A stretch of DNA of 64,000 nucleotides from Halomonas sp. McH1-25 (GCF_022348165.1 NZ_JAKRFI010000008.1:124001-188000), one strand, 5' to 3'; shown: positions 37,666 to 46,486, counted from the stretch's first letter. Numbers and translations: made by a program. Notes: generated from the letters alone by a model not told the origin.

Positions 37666-37697
37666 AAAGCGCCCGGCAATCTCTTGCCGGGCGCTTT
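37666..37697. terminator. Bidirectional terminator between slmA and rpoH
   Basis: AAAGCGCCCGGCAA/TTGCCGGGCGCTTT, a perfect 14-bp stem with a 4-nt loop, has A/T ends on both strands between convergent stops. Confidence 0.9.
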
Positions 37698-37730
37698 CAT
37701 CGGGCGGAACTCTCGTTTCTAGCGCCGCCG

Positions 37731-38597
37731 TCAGGCGGCCATTGCCTCGCCCAGTTGCTGACGAATCTTCTTCATGGCGTTCTTTTCGAGCTGCCGGATA
37801 CGTTCGGCGGAAACACCATAGACATCGGCCAACTCGTGCAGCGTGGCCTTGTCTTCGGCCAGCCAACGGCTCTGCAGAATGTGGCGTGAGCGTTCGTCGA
37901 GGCTAGCCAGAGCATCCTGCAGGCGGCGGGTGGAATCCTCTTCCCAGTCGCTGTCCTCGAGCTGGACTGCCGGGTCGTAGCGGGTATCCTCGAGAAAGTG
38001 CACCGGCGCCTGGTAGGTCTGCTCTTCGTCGTCGGAGGGCGAAGCATCGAAGCCGGCATCGAATGCCGAGAGACGCCCTTCCATCTCGCGCACCACCTCG
38101 GGCTTGACGTCGAGATCCTTGGCGATGGCATCGACTTCGTCATTGTTCAACCAGGCCAGGCGCTTCTTGGCGCTACGCAGATTGAAGAACAGCTTGCGCT
38201 GGGCCTTGGTGGTAGCGATCTTGACGATGCGCCAGTTGCGCAGCACGAATTCGTGAATTTCCGCTTTGATCCAGTGCACCGCGAAGGAGACCAGACGCAC
38301 GCCCTGATTCGGGTCGAAGCGCTTGACCGCCTTCATCAGGCCGACGTTGCCCTCCTGGATTAGATCGGCCTGCGGCAGCCCATAGCCGGAATAACTGCGT
38401 GCAATATGCACGACGAAACGCAGATGCGACATGACCAGACGGCGTGCAGCCTCCAGGTCGTTGTGCTCATGCAGACGAAAGGCCAGTTCGCGCTCTTCCT
38501 CGACAGTCAGCACGGAAATGCTGTTGACTGCCTGGATGTAGCCATTCAGATCATGGCCCGGCGAAAGCTGGCCAATAGGCTGAAGACTGGTGCTCAT
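37731..38597 (-). CDS. rpoH: Heat-shock sigma factor sigma-32
   Basis: Directs RNA polymerase to heat-shock promoters. It has 288 residues (E. coli 284). Region 2 reads [20 protein letters not shown] followed by [20 protein letters not shown] and the [20 protein letters not shown] segment. The RpoH box lies at [15 protein letters not shown]. Region 4 contains [21 protein letters not shown] chose the ATG at 38597 (MSTSLQPIG), with GGAGA 9 nt upstream. It lies next to ftsYEX, as in E. coli, but has its own promoters, including a sigma-E-like one. Confidence 0.97.
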   Translation of the reverse strand: MSTSLQPIGQLSPGHDLNGYIQAVNSISVLTVEEERELAFRLHEHNDLEAARRLVMSHLRFVVHIARSYSGYGLPQADLIQEGNVGLMKAVKRFDPNQGVRLVSFAVHWIKAEIHEFVLRNWRIVKIATTKAQRKLFFNLRSAKKRLAWLNNDEVDAIAKDLDVKPEVVREMEGRLSAFDAGFDASPSDDEEQTYQAPVHFLEDTRYDPAVQLEDSDWEEDSTRRLQDALASLDERSRHILQSRWLAEDKATLHELADVYGVSAERIRQLEKNAMKKIRQQLGEAMAA

Positions 38598-38669
38598 GCA
38601 GGATGTCTCCATGTTGCCCAAGAAGCGGGGAGCCATGCTATGGCTCGACCCAACAATAATTAGACGCCT

Positions 38670-38698
38670 AACATAGCTGTGCGATCATAGGACCGCAA
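38670..38698 (-). promoter_or_regulatory. Sigma-70-type promoter of rpoH
   Basis: On the minus strand TTGCGG (38693-38698), a 17-nt spacer and TATGTT (38670-38675), about 70 nt before the start codon. Confidence 0.6.
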
Positions 38699-38714
38699 CT
38701 ACAGCGTGAAGTTC
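38688..38714 (-). promoter_or_regulatory. Sigma-E-like promoter of rpoH
   Basis: On the minus strand GGAACTT with GAACTT at 38709-38714, a 16-nt spacer, and TCCTA at 38688-38692. E. coli rpoH P3 is GAACTT-N16-TCTGA, so spacing and -35 are identical and the -10 differs at two positions. It overlaps the sigma-70-type promoter. Confidence 0.65.
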
Positions 38715-38756
38715 CACCAACTGCAAGACAGTCAACGATCGCCTTGCCTGCTCAGG

Positions 38757-39776
38757 TTAGCGCGGCCGGATGTCCTTTAGATGACGGCTCACCGCTATCC
38801 AGCTACCCAACCAGCCTAGTAGTGTACTAGAAACCAACAAGATTGCCGAACCTTCCGTCCCCAGCGACGGCATGACGAAGGTTGCCCCGTAGCTCTGCGC
38901 CAGTGCCTGAACCGGTGCGGCCAACCACTGTCCTCCCAAGGTCAACATGCCCCAGGCCAGCAGCCCCCCGCCCAAGCCGTACCAGGCCCCACTGTACAGG
39001 AAGGGACGGCGCACGAAGGCATGGGTGGCGCCGATCAGCGTCACTACTTCGATCTCCTGACGGCGGCTCTCCACCGCCAGTCGGATGGTGTTGCCAACGA
39101 TCAGCAATACGCCGAGACCAAACAATACACCCAGCGCCAAGGTCAGACGTTGACCCAGCTCAGCCAGACGATTCAGCCGTTCGAGCCAGGCCATGTCCAG
39201 GCGCACCTCATCGACGCCCTCGACATCGTCCAACTGCCCGCTCAGCTCATTCACGGCCTGCGGAGACACGTCGCGGGGCGAGACGATGATACTCGCCGGC
39301 AGCGGATTCTCCTCCAGTTCGCTCAGCGCATCCTCGAGCCCCAGGGCCTGCTGGAATTCGGCCATGCCTTCGGCCGCCGTGACCAGCCGGGCACCGGCCA
39401 CGCCGGGTTGGGCACGCAGCGTATCGGCCACGTCCATGGCCTGATGTTCCCCGAGCGAGGCCGACAGGTAGACCGTCAACGTGGCGCTCTCGTCGAGCTC
39501 GGTATCCAGCGCCTTGGCGCTGTCCATGACCAACCACAGAGCGCAGGGCAGGATCAGAGCGATGGCAATGGCCACCATGGTCAGCAGGCTGCCCAACGGC
39601 CGACGTAACAGCCGATGCGCACTGTCGCGGGCCATGGCCCGATGGTGGCGGCTCCAGGCGCGCAACCGACTATCCAGCCCGGTGCGATGACTACGCGCAC
39701 CTCGTCGCGGCGCGGCGGCACGGGACGCCGGCGCCGCGGCTCGTCCTTCATTGCGTCTGGAAGCACCGGAGCTCAT
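38757..39776 (-). CDS. ftsX: Cell division protein FtsX
   Basis: Membrane subunit of the FtsEX complex that activates periplasmic amidases through EnvC during septation. It has 339 residues. After a basic, Arg/Ala-rich cytoplasmic leader of about 55 residues come TM1 (LLTMVAIAIALILPCALWLV), a periplasmic domain, and three C-terminal membrane segments with VVTLIGATHAFVRRPFLYSG, the FtsX signature. The start overlaps the ftsE stop by 4 nt. Gene order ftsY-ftsE-ftsX-rpoH is the gammaproteobacterial standard. Confidence 0.95.
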   Translation of the reverse strand: MSSGASRRNEGRAAAPASRAAAPRRGARSHRTGLDSRLRAWSRHHRAMARDSAHRLLRRPLGSLLTMVAIAIALILPCALWLVMDSAKALDTELDESATLTVYLSASLGEHQAMDVADTLRAQPGVAGARLVTAAEGMAEFQQALGLEDALSELEENPLPASIIVSPRDVSPQAVNELSGQLDDVEGVDEVRLDMAWLERLNRLAELGQRLTLALGVLFGLGVLLIVGNTIRLAVESRRQEIEVVTLIGATHAFVRRPFLYSGAWYGLGGGLLAWGMLTLGGQWLAAPVQALAQSYGATFVMPSLGTEGSAILLVSSTLLGWLGSWIAVSRHLKDIRPR

Positions 39777-40453
39777 ACGGCCTCCCGGGCGGCATGTTCG
39801 TCGGCGATCAGACGACCATCGCGTAGCCGCAATACCCGATGGCGCAGCCGGGCGATCAGCGCCAGATCGTGACTGGCGATCATGACCGTGGTGCCGATAC
39901 GGTTGAAGTCCTCGAACAGACGCATGATATCGGCCGATAGCTGGGGATCGAGGTTGCCCGTCGGTTCGTCGGCCAGCAGCAGCGCCGGCTTGTTGACCAC
40001 CGCCCGCGCAATGCCGATACGCTGCTGCTCACCGCCGGAGAGTTCGATGGGCAATGCCTTCTCGCGATGCAACAGGCCGACCTTGTCGAGGGCGGCCCGC
40101 ACGCGCCGGGCCGCCTCGTGAGGCTCGACGCCCTGGATTTCGAGAGGCAGCGCCACGTTGGCGAACACGTCGCGGTCGAAGAGCAACTGGTGATCCTGAA
40201 AGACTACACCGATCTGTCGTCGGTAGAAGGGAATCTGGCTGGTATGCAGCCGGTCGATATCGTAGCCGGCCACCAGGATACGCCCCCGGGAGGGACGCTC
40301 GAGACGCATGATCAGGCGCAGCAACGAGCTCTTGCCGGCCCCCGAATGACCGGTCAGGAAGACCATCTCACCGCGCTGCACACTGAAATTGATGTCGGCG
40401 AGCGCCTCGAAGCGCCCACCGTAACGCTTGCCAACATGCTCGAAAGCGATCAT
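39773..40453 (-). CDS. ftsE: Cell division ATP-binding protein FtsE
   Basis: ABC-type ATPase partner of FtsX. It has 226 residues. Walker A is [14 protein letters not shown], the Q-loop region [14 protein letters not shown], the signature [14 protein letters not shown], Walker [13 protein letters not shown] and the switch [12 protein letters not shown]. Four-nucleotide overlaps with ftsY before and ftsX after indicate a translationally coupled operon. Confidence 0.97.
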   Translation of the reverse strand: MIAFEHVGKRYGGRFEALADINFSVQRGEMVFLTGHSGAGKSSLLRLIMRLERPSRGRILVAGYDIDRLHTSQIPFYRRQIGVVFQDHQLLFDRDVFANVALPLEIQGVEPHEAARRVRAALDKVGLLHREKALPIELSGGEQQRIGIARAVVNKPALLLADEPTGNLDPQLSADIMRLFEDFNRIGTTVMIASHDLALIARLRHRVLRLRDGRLIADEHAAREAV

Positions 40454-41970
40454 GCCGCGTTCTCGTCATCCTGCGAGAACAGTGCGTTGACGAAATCATC
40501 CGCCGCGAAGGGACGCAGATCGTCCAGCGTTTCGCCGACGCCGATGTAGCGGATCGGCGTACCCAGCTGCTTGGCCAGGGCGAAGATGATCCCACCCTTG
40601 GCGGTGCCATCGAGCTTGGTCAGGGTAATGCCGGTGACCGGGATCGCCTCGTTGAAAGTGCTCGCCTGGGCCAGGGCGTTCTGGCCGGTCCCGGCATCGA
40701 GCACCAACATCACTTCATGAGGCGCCGCCTCGTCGAGCTTGGCCATTACCCGACGCACCTTCTTGAGCTCCTCCATGAGGTGGCCCTTGTTATGCAGTCG
40801 CCCGGCCGTATCGGCAATCAGCACATCGACCTTACGCGCCTTGGCTGCAGCCAGGGCATCGTAAATCACCGAGGCACTGTCGGCGCCGGTATGCTGGGCG
40901 ACGACCGGCACGTTGTTGCGCTCGCCCCAGACCTTGAGCTGCTCCACCGCGGCGGCGCGGAAAGTGTCGCCGGCAGCGAGCATGACACTACGCCCCTCGC
41001 CCTGGAAGCGCTTGGTCAGCTTGCCGATGGTGGTGGTCTTGCCGACCCCGTTGACGCCGACCATGAGGATCACGAACGGCCCCTCGCCCTTGGGTGGCAG
41101 CGCCAGCGGCGTGGCCACCGGAGCGAGCAGTTCGGTCAGCTCTTCCTGCAGCGCCCGATAGAGCGCCTGAGGATCGTTGAGCTCCTTGCGCGAGACCCGG
41201 GCCGACAGGTTGTCGATGATCTCGGTGGTCGCTTCGATGCCGACGTCGGCCATCAGCAGCTGGGTCTCGAGATCCTCCATGAGTTCGTCGTCGATCTGTT
41301 TCTTGCCCAGAAACAGGTTGGCCAGGCCGTCGGTCAGGTTGGCGCGCGTCTTGCCCAGACCAGCCTTGATGCGTGAAAACCAGCCCCGCTTCTCACTCTT
41401 GGGCTTGTCGCGCCCGGCCGTGGCCGCCGAGGTATCGTGGGGCACCTCGGCGACGCTGCCACCGTCGATGCCGCCCGCCTCTTCCTGACGGCGCACTTCC
41501 TCATGAGCCTCGTCGGCCGCCTGAGCCTGCGTATCCGCCTTGACTTCGTCATCACGGGCGTCGCCAACGTCCGCTGTCGTCGCTTCGGGCTCGGGCGCCA
41601 GCGGCTCCCCTTCCGTCACTGACGCCTCATCCTCCGTCAACGCTTCGTCGGCAGGCAGTTCGGCATCGGGCCGCTTCACCTCCTCGGCCAGCGACTCGTG
41701 CGGAGTGTCCACCGGCACTTCATCGAGCGCAGTGTGGGCTTCGCCCGTGGCCAGCTCGCCATCGAGCGCCTCACGAGAGGCTTCCTGCTCCAGTTCGTCG
41801 GGACGATACTCCGCCGCCTGCTGGGCCTCGGGGTCGTGTTCGCGTACCGCCTCTGCCGCGGCGGGTTCCTCATCGGCAGTGCGCTCCTCGGCCTCAGTGG
41901 CCTGTTGCTGCTCGAGCGCTTCCTGCTGATCAGATTCCTGCTTCTTCTTGCGCTTGAAAAAACCGAACAT
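40450..41970 (-). CDS. ftsY: Signal recognition particle receptor FtsY
   Basis: Receptor GTPase that docks SRP-ribosome complexes at the membrane. It has 506 residues. The first roughly 190 residues form a very acidic, Glu/Ala-rich A domain of low complexity ([20 protein letters not shown] near the N-terminus). The NG domain follows, with G1 [20 protein letters not shown], the [19 protein letters not shown] region and the [16 protein letters not shown] segment. The A domain is large and acidic, consistent with a halophile-leaning proteome. It is first gene of the ftsYEX operon and divergent from rsmD. Confidence 0.96.
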   Translation of the reverse strand: MFGFFKRKKKQESDQQEALEQQQATEAEERTADEEPAAAEAVREHDPEAQQAAEYRPDELEQEASREALDGELATGEAHTALDEVPVDTPHESLAEEVKRPDAELPADEALTEDEASVTEGEPLAPEPEATTADVGDARDDEVKADTQAQAADEAHEEVRRQEEAGGIDGGSVAEVPHDTSAATAGRDKPKSEKRGWFSRIKAGLGKTRANLTDGLANLFLGKKQIDDELMEDLETQLLMADVGIEATTEIIDNLSARVSRKELNDPQALYRALQEELTELLAPVATPLALPPKGEGPFVILMVGVNGVGKTTTIGKLTKRFQGEGRSVMLAAGDTFRAAAVEQLKVWGERNNVPVVAQHTGADSASVIYDALAAAKARKVDVLIADTAGRLHNKGHLMEELKKVRRVMAKLDEAAPHEVMLVLDAGTGQNALAQASTFNEAIPVTGITLTKLDGTAKGGIIFALAKQLGTPIRYIGVGETLDDLRPFAADDFVNALFSQDDENAA

Positions 41971-42062
41971 GGGCGAGTTCTATGCTGTAGAGGTTGTGAA
42001 TCGAACCATCCTATCACTGTGCACTACCACTGTGGATAAGGCACACGTACAATCCAGCGACC

Positions 42063-42692
42063 ATGACCCGACAACGCCCCTCCCGCAACCGCCGCCGCCC
42101 AGCCACGTCCACGCCGGACCGGCCGCGTGGAAAACTACGCATCATCGGTGGCCGCTTTCGTCGCCGGCTGCTTCCGGTGGCCGACAGCCCCGGCCTGCGC
42201 CCGACGCCCGACCGGGTCCGCGAGACCCTATTCAACTGGCTGGCCTTCGACCTGGCCGGTCGTCGCGTCCTGGATCTCTTCGCCGGCACTGGCGCGCTCG
42301 GCCTGGAAGCCCTGTCGCGCGGCGCCGATCAGACGCGTTTCGTCGAGACCAATGCCGAAGTCGCGCGCCTGATCGAGGCCAACCTGGCCACGCTGGGCGC
42401 TACCGGCCAGGTCGTGGTGCGCAATGCGCTCGACTTTCTGAACGAGCCCGCCACGCCTTTCGACGTCGTGTTCCTGGATCCTCCGTTTCGCCGGGATCTG
42501 GCCGGACCGGCCTGCGATTTGCTCGAGCGTCGAGGCTGGCTGGCTGACGATGCGCTGATCTACGTTGAAACCGAGGCTGGCTTGCCACCCCAAGTGCCGG
42601 GATGCTGGACGCTGCATCGCGAGGTCAAGGCGGGCGATAGCCACGGCCGGCTCTATCGACGCACGCCGTCAGCCTTTGGAGACGCTTGCTGA
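42063..42692 (+). CDS. rsmD: 16S rRNA m2G966 methyltransferase
   Basis: Methylates G966 of 16S rRNA. It has 209 residues. A basic N-terminus (RPSRNRRRPATSTPDRPRGK) precedes LRIIGGRFRRRLLPV and TPDRVRETLFNWLAFDLAGR. SAM motif I is VLDLFAGTGALGLEALSRGA and the catalytic motif is VVFLDPPFRRDLAG. It diverges from ftsY, matching the E. coli rsmD/ftsYEX layout. Confidence 0.95.
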   Translation: MTRQRPSRNRRRPATSTPDRPRGKLRIIGGRFRRRLLPVADSPGLRPTPDRVRETLFNWLAFDLAGRRVLDLFAGTGALGLEALSRGADQTRFVETNAEVARLIEANLATLGATGQVVVRNALDFLNEPATPFDVVFLDPPFRRDLAGPACDLLERRGWLADDALIYVETEAGLPPQVPGCWTLHREVKAGDSHGRLYRRTPSAFGDAC

Positions 42693-42762
42693 GCGGCAGG
42701 ACGCAGCGTACGCTGGCGGCTGGCCAGTCGTGCCAGACTACGCAAGACATCAGGAGAATAGG

Positions 42763-42963
42763 ATGAGCATCGAACTCTTCAACCAGCTCGAGCAGAAAGT
42801 CGCCAATGCGGTCGAATCGCTGGAAATGCTAAAAATGGAAGCCGAGGAACTCCGCGAGGAGAATGCCCGGCTCAAGCAGGAACATCAGGAATGGGAACGT
42901 CGCCTCAATGGCTTGCTGGACAAGTTCCGCGAGCTGGAAAGCAGCGAAACCAGCGTCTCCTGA
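42763..42963 (+). CDS. zapB: Cell division protein ZapB (coiled coil)
   Basis: A small coiled-coil protein, 66 residues. MSIELFNQLEQKVANAVESL then EMLKMEAEELREENARLKQE parallels E. coli ZapB ([20 protein letters not shown]), which organises the Z-ring and bridges it to MatP. The ATG at 42763 has AGGAG 9-13 nt upstream; a longer frame starting inside rsmD was rejected. It is shorter than E. coli ZapB (81). It lies close to the FtsEX operon, but on the other strand. Confidence 0.85.
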   Translation: MSIELFNQLEQKVANAVESLEMLKMEAEELREENARLKQEHQEWERRLNGLLDKFRELESSETSVS

Positions 42964-43002
42964 ACGCCAGTAAGCGCTCCTGCTGTTCTGCGCCGGCCGG
43001 GC

Positions 43003-43458
43003 TCACGCCTTGCCGGCAGCCAACATCAACGACATGAGCCACGCATCCTCACGCCCTTCCTCGCTACGATAATAGCCTCGCCGCACTCCGTCGTGCTGGA
43101 ATCCCGCTCGCCGGTACACGGCAATGGCGGCCTGATTCGAGGCGCGAACTTCGAGCAGTAGCCGTTCACTGCCCCACTTGTTCGCTTGGGCAACCCCCGC
43201 TTCCAGCAAGGCCGAGGCAACGCCCTGACGACGCATCTGGGGTGCGACCGTAATCGCCTGCAGCTCGGCCTCGAAAGGCAAGCGGTAGAATACGGCAAAG
43301 CCCTGCAGGCCAGCGTTCTCCTTCATGCCCCAGACCTGGGCCCGCGCGTCCACAAGCGCTTCGTGTAGCTGGGCTTGCGACCACGGATGAGGCTGGCCTT
43401 CGCTCTCCAGCGCCACCAGGCGCGGCAGGTCATCGAGCGTCAACAACTCAGGACGCAT
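43003..43458 (-). CDS. rimI: Ribosomal protein S18 alanine N-acetyltransferase
   Basis: GNAT-fold acetyltransferase of 151 residues. Conserved motifs: HPWSQAQLHEALVDARAQVW, the acetyl-CoA loop ITVAPQMRRQGVASALLEAG, LLLEVRASNQAAIAVYRRAG and FQHDGVRRGYYR. The start at 43458 (MRPELLTLDDLPRL) follows the family N-terminus and overlaps the holD-like gene by 11 nt; the longer upstream frame lies inside that gene. In E. coli and P. aeruginosa rimI likewise follows the psi-subunit gene. Confidence 0.93.
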   Translation of the reverse strand: MRPELLTLDDLPRLVALESEGQPHPWSQAQLHEALVDARAQVWGMKENAGLQGFAVFYRLPFEAELQAITVAPQMRRQGVASALLEAGVAQANKWGSERLLLEVRASNQAAIAVYRRAGFQHDGVRRGYYRSEEGREDAWLMSLMLAAGKA

Positions 43459-44278
43459 CGTCAGGTTCACCGTCCGCCGCGCCATGCCAGGCCTCGCGCC
43501 AGTCGACCATGGCCCGCCACAGCTCACGCTTGGCGTCGGGTGACATCGCCAGCGCCTCCAGCGCAGGCCCTTGCCAGCCATCGATGTTCAACAGGCTACA
43601 GCGTCCATCCTTCAACGCCAGGACAGAGCTGAGCGTTGCGTCCTCACCGAAGACCAGAACGCGTTCCGGACGCCAGCCACGACGACTCTGACCTTCCACG
43701 AAGGCACGTAAGCCATCGCACGCCTCGTCAAGCGGCGACTCGGCAGGCGCCCCTTCGACGACCGGCCAGCGGAATTCCTGAAAGCCCGGCGGATTCCTGG
43801 GCAAAATGCCAGCCGCCTGAAGCAGATTGTCAAGCAGGCGCCGACTCGTAGCGTCGAGCGGCTGACGCTGCGGCACGATCACCAGCCAGCGCCCATCCAG
43901 TGCAGCGACCTGCAGCGTGAAACGCAGCGATTCCTGAGGCCCACGCTTGCTGGCCTCGGCCGGTGCCTCTTCCAAGGCCGGTGCCGTAGCCGATGCCTGC
44001 TCGGGAACCTCCACAAGCCCCTCGGATTCGAGCAATCCCCGGGCCCGCTTACGCTGGCGCGCAGCGGGTGCCGTCTCCACTGGCGAGCGCGGAGGCGCCT
44101 CGACCGGCGTGTCGAGCAACGCATGCAGACGTTGTGCTGGTGGCCGCTCGGCAGGCACCTCGGGCTCGAGCCATTCGCAGGCCGGCGTTTCGGCCGCGTT
44201 CGGCAGGCGATAACGGCTGACCCAGACGGTCAGCCCCATGGCCTCGAGATATTGCGAGCGTTGCGGTTCGGTGATCAT
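43448..44278 (-). CDS. holD: Probable DNA polymerase III psi subunit (HolD-like), long form
   Basis: A 276-residue protein not recognisable by a simple motif search. It starts directly after bolA and overlaps rimI by 11 nt. In E. coli holD is next to rimI, and in P. aeruginosa the larger psi protein is encoded there too. Residues 1-30 (RSQYLEAMGLTVWVSRYRLP) resemble the E. coli psi N-terminus (LQQLGITQWSLRRP), which binds chi. A long low-complexity, Pro/Ala/Glu-rich linker (about 30-110) follows, then a C-terminal domain ending DAKRELWRAMVDWREAW, comparable to psi PTARAALWQQICTYEHDF. Position and end motifs support HolD; the middle has no detectable similarity. It might instead be an unknown protein. 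Confidence 0.68.
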   Translation of the reverse strand: MITEPQRSQYLEAMGLTVWVSRYRLPNAAETPACEWLEPEVPAERPPAQRLHALLDTPVEAPPRSPVETAPAARQRKRARGLLESEGLVEVPEQASATAPALEEAPAEASKRGPQESLRFTLQVAALDGRWLVIVPQRQPLDATSRRLLDNLLQAAGILPRNPPGFQEFRWPVVEGAPAESPLDEACDGLRAFVEGQSRRGWRPERVLVFGEDATLSSVLALKDGRCSLLNIDGWQGPALEALAMSPDAKRELWRAMVDWREAWHGAADGEPDDAS

Positions 44279-44590
44279 TCAGCGGCTGCCACCGCCTCGA
44301 CAGTTGGGCGAATCCGGACGTGATCCACCCCGCACTTCCCACTCGTCCGGGGTGTAAAGATGCAATGCCAAGGCATGGACCGGTCCGGCTTTCTCGTCGG
44401 CCAGGATGGCATAGACCTGCTGGTGGCGTTTCACGGGCATCAGCCCCTCGAAGCGGGGCGAGACCAGCGTTACCTTGAAATGCGTTTCCGAATTGGGCGG
44501 CACGTGGTGCATGTGACTCTCGTTCTCCACGGCCAGGTAGACGGGTTCGAGAGCCTGCAACTTGGTTTCGATCTGTGCCTGGATGCTCAT
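44279..44590 (-). CDS. bolA: BolA family protein
   Basis: A 103-residue BolA/IbaG-fold protein, first gene of a bolA-holD-like-rimI run. The segments VENESHMHHVPPNSETHFKV and LVSPRFEGLMPVKRHQQVYA, then VHALALHLYTPDEWEV, match BolA, which works with monothiol glutaredoxins in iron-sulfur trafficking and also affects morphology. Its stop is immediately followed by the ATG of the holD-like gene. Confidence 0.93.
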   Translation of the reverse strand: MSIQAQIETKLQALEPVYLAVENESHMHHVPPNSETHFKVTLVSPRFEGLMPVKRHQQVYAILADEKAGPVHALALHLYTPDEWEVRGGSRPDSPNCRGGGSR

Positions 44591-44652
44591 GCTGTTTGGC
44601 CTCCTGTGGCGAAGCGATTATTGTAACGTGTCGTCCAGGTGGGACGATATGT

Positions 44653-46035
44653 TCAGTGGCGAGCTGCCAGCGGTATGCGCCACAGACTCAACGACAGCGC
44701 GACCACCACGAAAACGCAGCCCAGCCAAAGGGCCAACTGCAGCGAACCGTACGACAGCGCCAATACGATGCCGACCAGTGCGGTACCCAGTGACTGTCCG
44801 AAGGTGCGCACCGATGCCAGCACCCCCGATGCATTGGCGCTGAGCTCCAGCGGCACGCTACCGATCATTTCACGGTTATTGGGCGCCTGAAACAGCCCAT
44901 ACCCCAATCCGCATAGTAGCGTACGCCAGATCACATCCAGCGGCGCTGCCGCATCCGGCATCAGGGCCAGCGACAACATGCCCAGCAGGAAGATGCCCAG
45001 CCCCAGCGACGATAGCTTGGTGGGATTGACCCGGTCCGCCAGGCGCCCGGCCATGGGCCCGGCAAACATCAGCGCCAGCGGCCACGGCGTGAACATCAGC
45101 GCGGCCTGCCATGGCGATAGCCCCATCAAGTTCTGGTAGAAGAATGGCAGGCCGACGAAGGCGGCTCCATTGGCGGTGAACGCCAACATCGAAATCACTG
45201 CTGCGTAAGAGAAGCGTGGCTCGGCGAACAGAGCCGGCGGCACCAGAGGGCGCGACGCCCGGCGCAGGCGCCAGACGAACAGGCTCGTCAATACGCCACT
45301 CAGCACCAATAGGGCCACCACCTCGACAATCGACGCACCATGGCCCATGCGATCGATACCATAGACGAAGCTTCCCAGCATGCCGGCCGACAGCACGGCC
45401 CCCGGCCAATCGAGCCGCCCCGGCTGCGCCGCCTCACGAGGCAGCGCCCTGCTCGCCAGCCACAATGCAACCAACCCAACCGGCACATTGATGGCGAACA
45501 GCCACGGCCAACTGGCCACCGCCAACAGCAGACCGCCGAGCGACGGCCCCGAGGCGATGCCGAATGCCACGACCAGGGCCCCGAGCCCAATAGCGGACCC
45601 CAGCAGGCGCGACGGAAAGATGACCCGGTACATGGAAGGCCCGATGCTGAGCATGGCGGCCGCCCCGATTCCCTGCAGGATACGCGACAGCAGCAGCGTG
45701 TTCAGCGACTCGGAGAGCGCGCAGCACAACGAGGCAAACGAGAACACCGCCAGCCCGCCCATGTACAGCCGGTGTCGCCCGACCCGACGGCTCAGCGCCG
45801 CGAAAGTCAGCAACGAGGCTGCCGTCACCAACTGATAGGCATTGGTCACCCAGACGATGCGCGACTCGGCGACCTGCAGCTCGCGCGCCATCGTGGGCAG
45901 GGCGATATTGACGATACCCCCATCCAGCACGGCCATTAGCGTTCCCATGACCAGTACCAACAGGGCAAGCTTGCGCTGCGGCCCCGGCAAACCATCGTCG
46001 TCGGGACGCGTCTCGAAAAGTCGGCTCAATAGCAT
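44653..46035 (-). CDS. MFS transporter, DHA2-like drug exporter family
   Basis: A 460-residue major facilitator protein with about 14 hydrophobic segments, typical of the DHA2 multidrug/acid-exporter group. Visible are the TM1 region MGTLMAVLDGGIVNIALPTM (the D-GIVN-ALP motif of DHA2), the interhelix motif A-like RVGRHRLYMGGLAVFS, and the TM5 motif C-like region GIASGPSLGGLLL. The ATG at 46035 has no ribosome site because a terminator hairpin lies directly before it; a downstream start is possible. The substrate is unknown. It is not in operon with bolA. Confidence 0.88.
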   Translation of the reverse strand: MLLSRLFETRPDDDGLPGPQRKLALLVLVMGTLMAVLDGGIVNIALPTMARELQVAESRIVWVTNAYQLVTAASLLTFAALSRRVGRHRLYMGGLAVFSFASLCCALSESLNTLLLSRILQGIGAAAMLSIGPSMYRVIFPSRLLGSAIGLGALVVAFGIASGPSLGGLLLAVASWPWLFAINVPVGLVALWLASRALPREAAQPGRLDWPGAVLSAGMLGSFVYGIDRMGHGASIVEVVALLVLSGVLTSLFVWRLRRASRPLVPPALFAEPRFSYAAVISMLAFTANGAAFVGLPFFYQNLMGLSPWQAALMFTPWPLALMFAGPMAGRLADRVNPTKLSSLGLGIFLLGMLSLALMPDAAAPLDVIWRTLLCGLGYGLFQAPNNREMIGSVPLELSANASGVLASVRTFGQSLGTALVGIVLALSYGSLQLALWLGCVFVVVALSLSLWRIPLAARH

Positions 46036-46057
46036 AAGAAAACCCGGCAGAGCCGGG
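46036..46057 (-). terminator. Terminator of the acidic gene, abutting the MFS start codon
   Basis: CCCGGC/GCCGGG with an AGA loop (46043-46057), followed by TTTTCTT on the minus strand and then directly by the MFS ATG. Confidence 0.85.
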
Positions 46058-46099
46058 CAGACAACATCATATGGCGGAACGAATGCAGGCTAGCCCTGC

Positions 46100-46486
46100 T
46101 TATTCTTCATCGGTTTCCAGCAGTATCGCATCGTCGAAATCGGCGATTTCCAGCGGTGCCTCGTCATCGAGGTCGATGGCAAGGTAGCTATGTTCGACCG
46201 ACAGAAAGCGCTGGAACAGCGCCCAGTCGATGGACTCGGGCCATTGCCGCTCGTCCTCCTCCCAGGCGCGCAACTCATTCTCGAGAATGTCCATGTAACG
46301 CTCGCGCACCCAGGCGTCGAGCGCTTCCTCGGTATCCATCTCGGGAATCAGATAGACGGTGTTCTCGCGATCGATGTCGTCGATGGTCAGGTCATCGTTA
46401 CCGACCATCGGCTCCAGCGAGTTGATCCAGTCGACGAACGCCTGGGTTGGCTTGACGCTCAGCGCAGAGCGATTGAGCAGTTTCAT
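46100..46486 (-). CDS. Conserved-looking acidic hypothetical protein
   Basis: A 128-residue, strongly acidic soluble protein with no recognised domain. It starts MKLLNRSALSVKPTQAFVDW at 46486 with GAGGAGA upstream; the frame six residues earlier has no ribosome site. Acidic runs include DDLTIDDIDREN, LDAWVRERYMDILENELRAW (alternately acidic and basic) and the C-terminal LDDEAPLEIADFDDAILLET. It is downstream of lysS with a terminator of its own. Its codon usage matches the neighbourhood. Function unknown. Confidence 0.75.
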   Translation of the reverse strand: MKLLNRSALSVKPTQAFVDWINSLEPMVGNDDLTIDDIDRENTVYLIPEMDTEEALDAWVRERYMDILENELRAWEEDERQWPESIDWALFQRFLSVEHSYLAIDLDDEAPLEIADFDDAILLETDEE

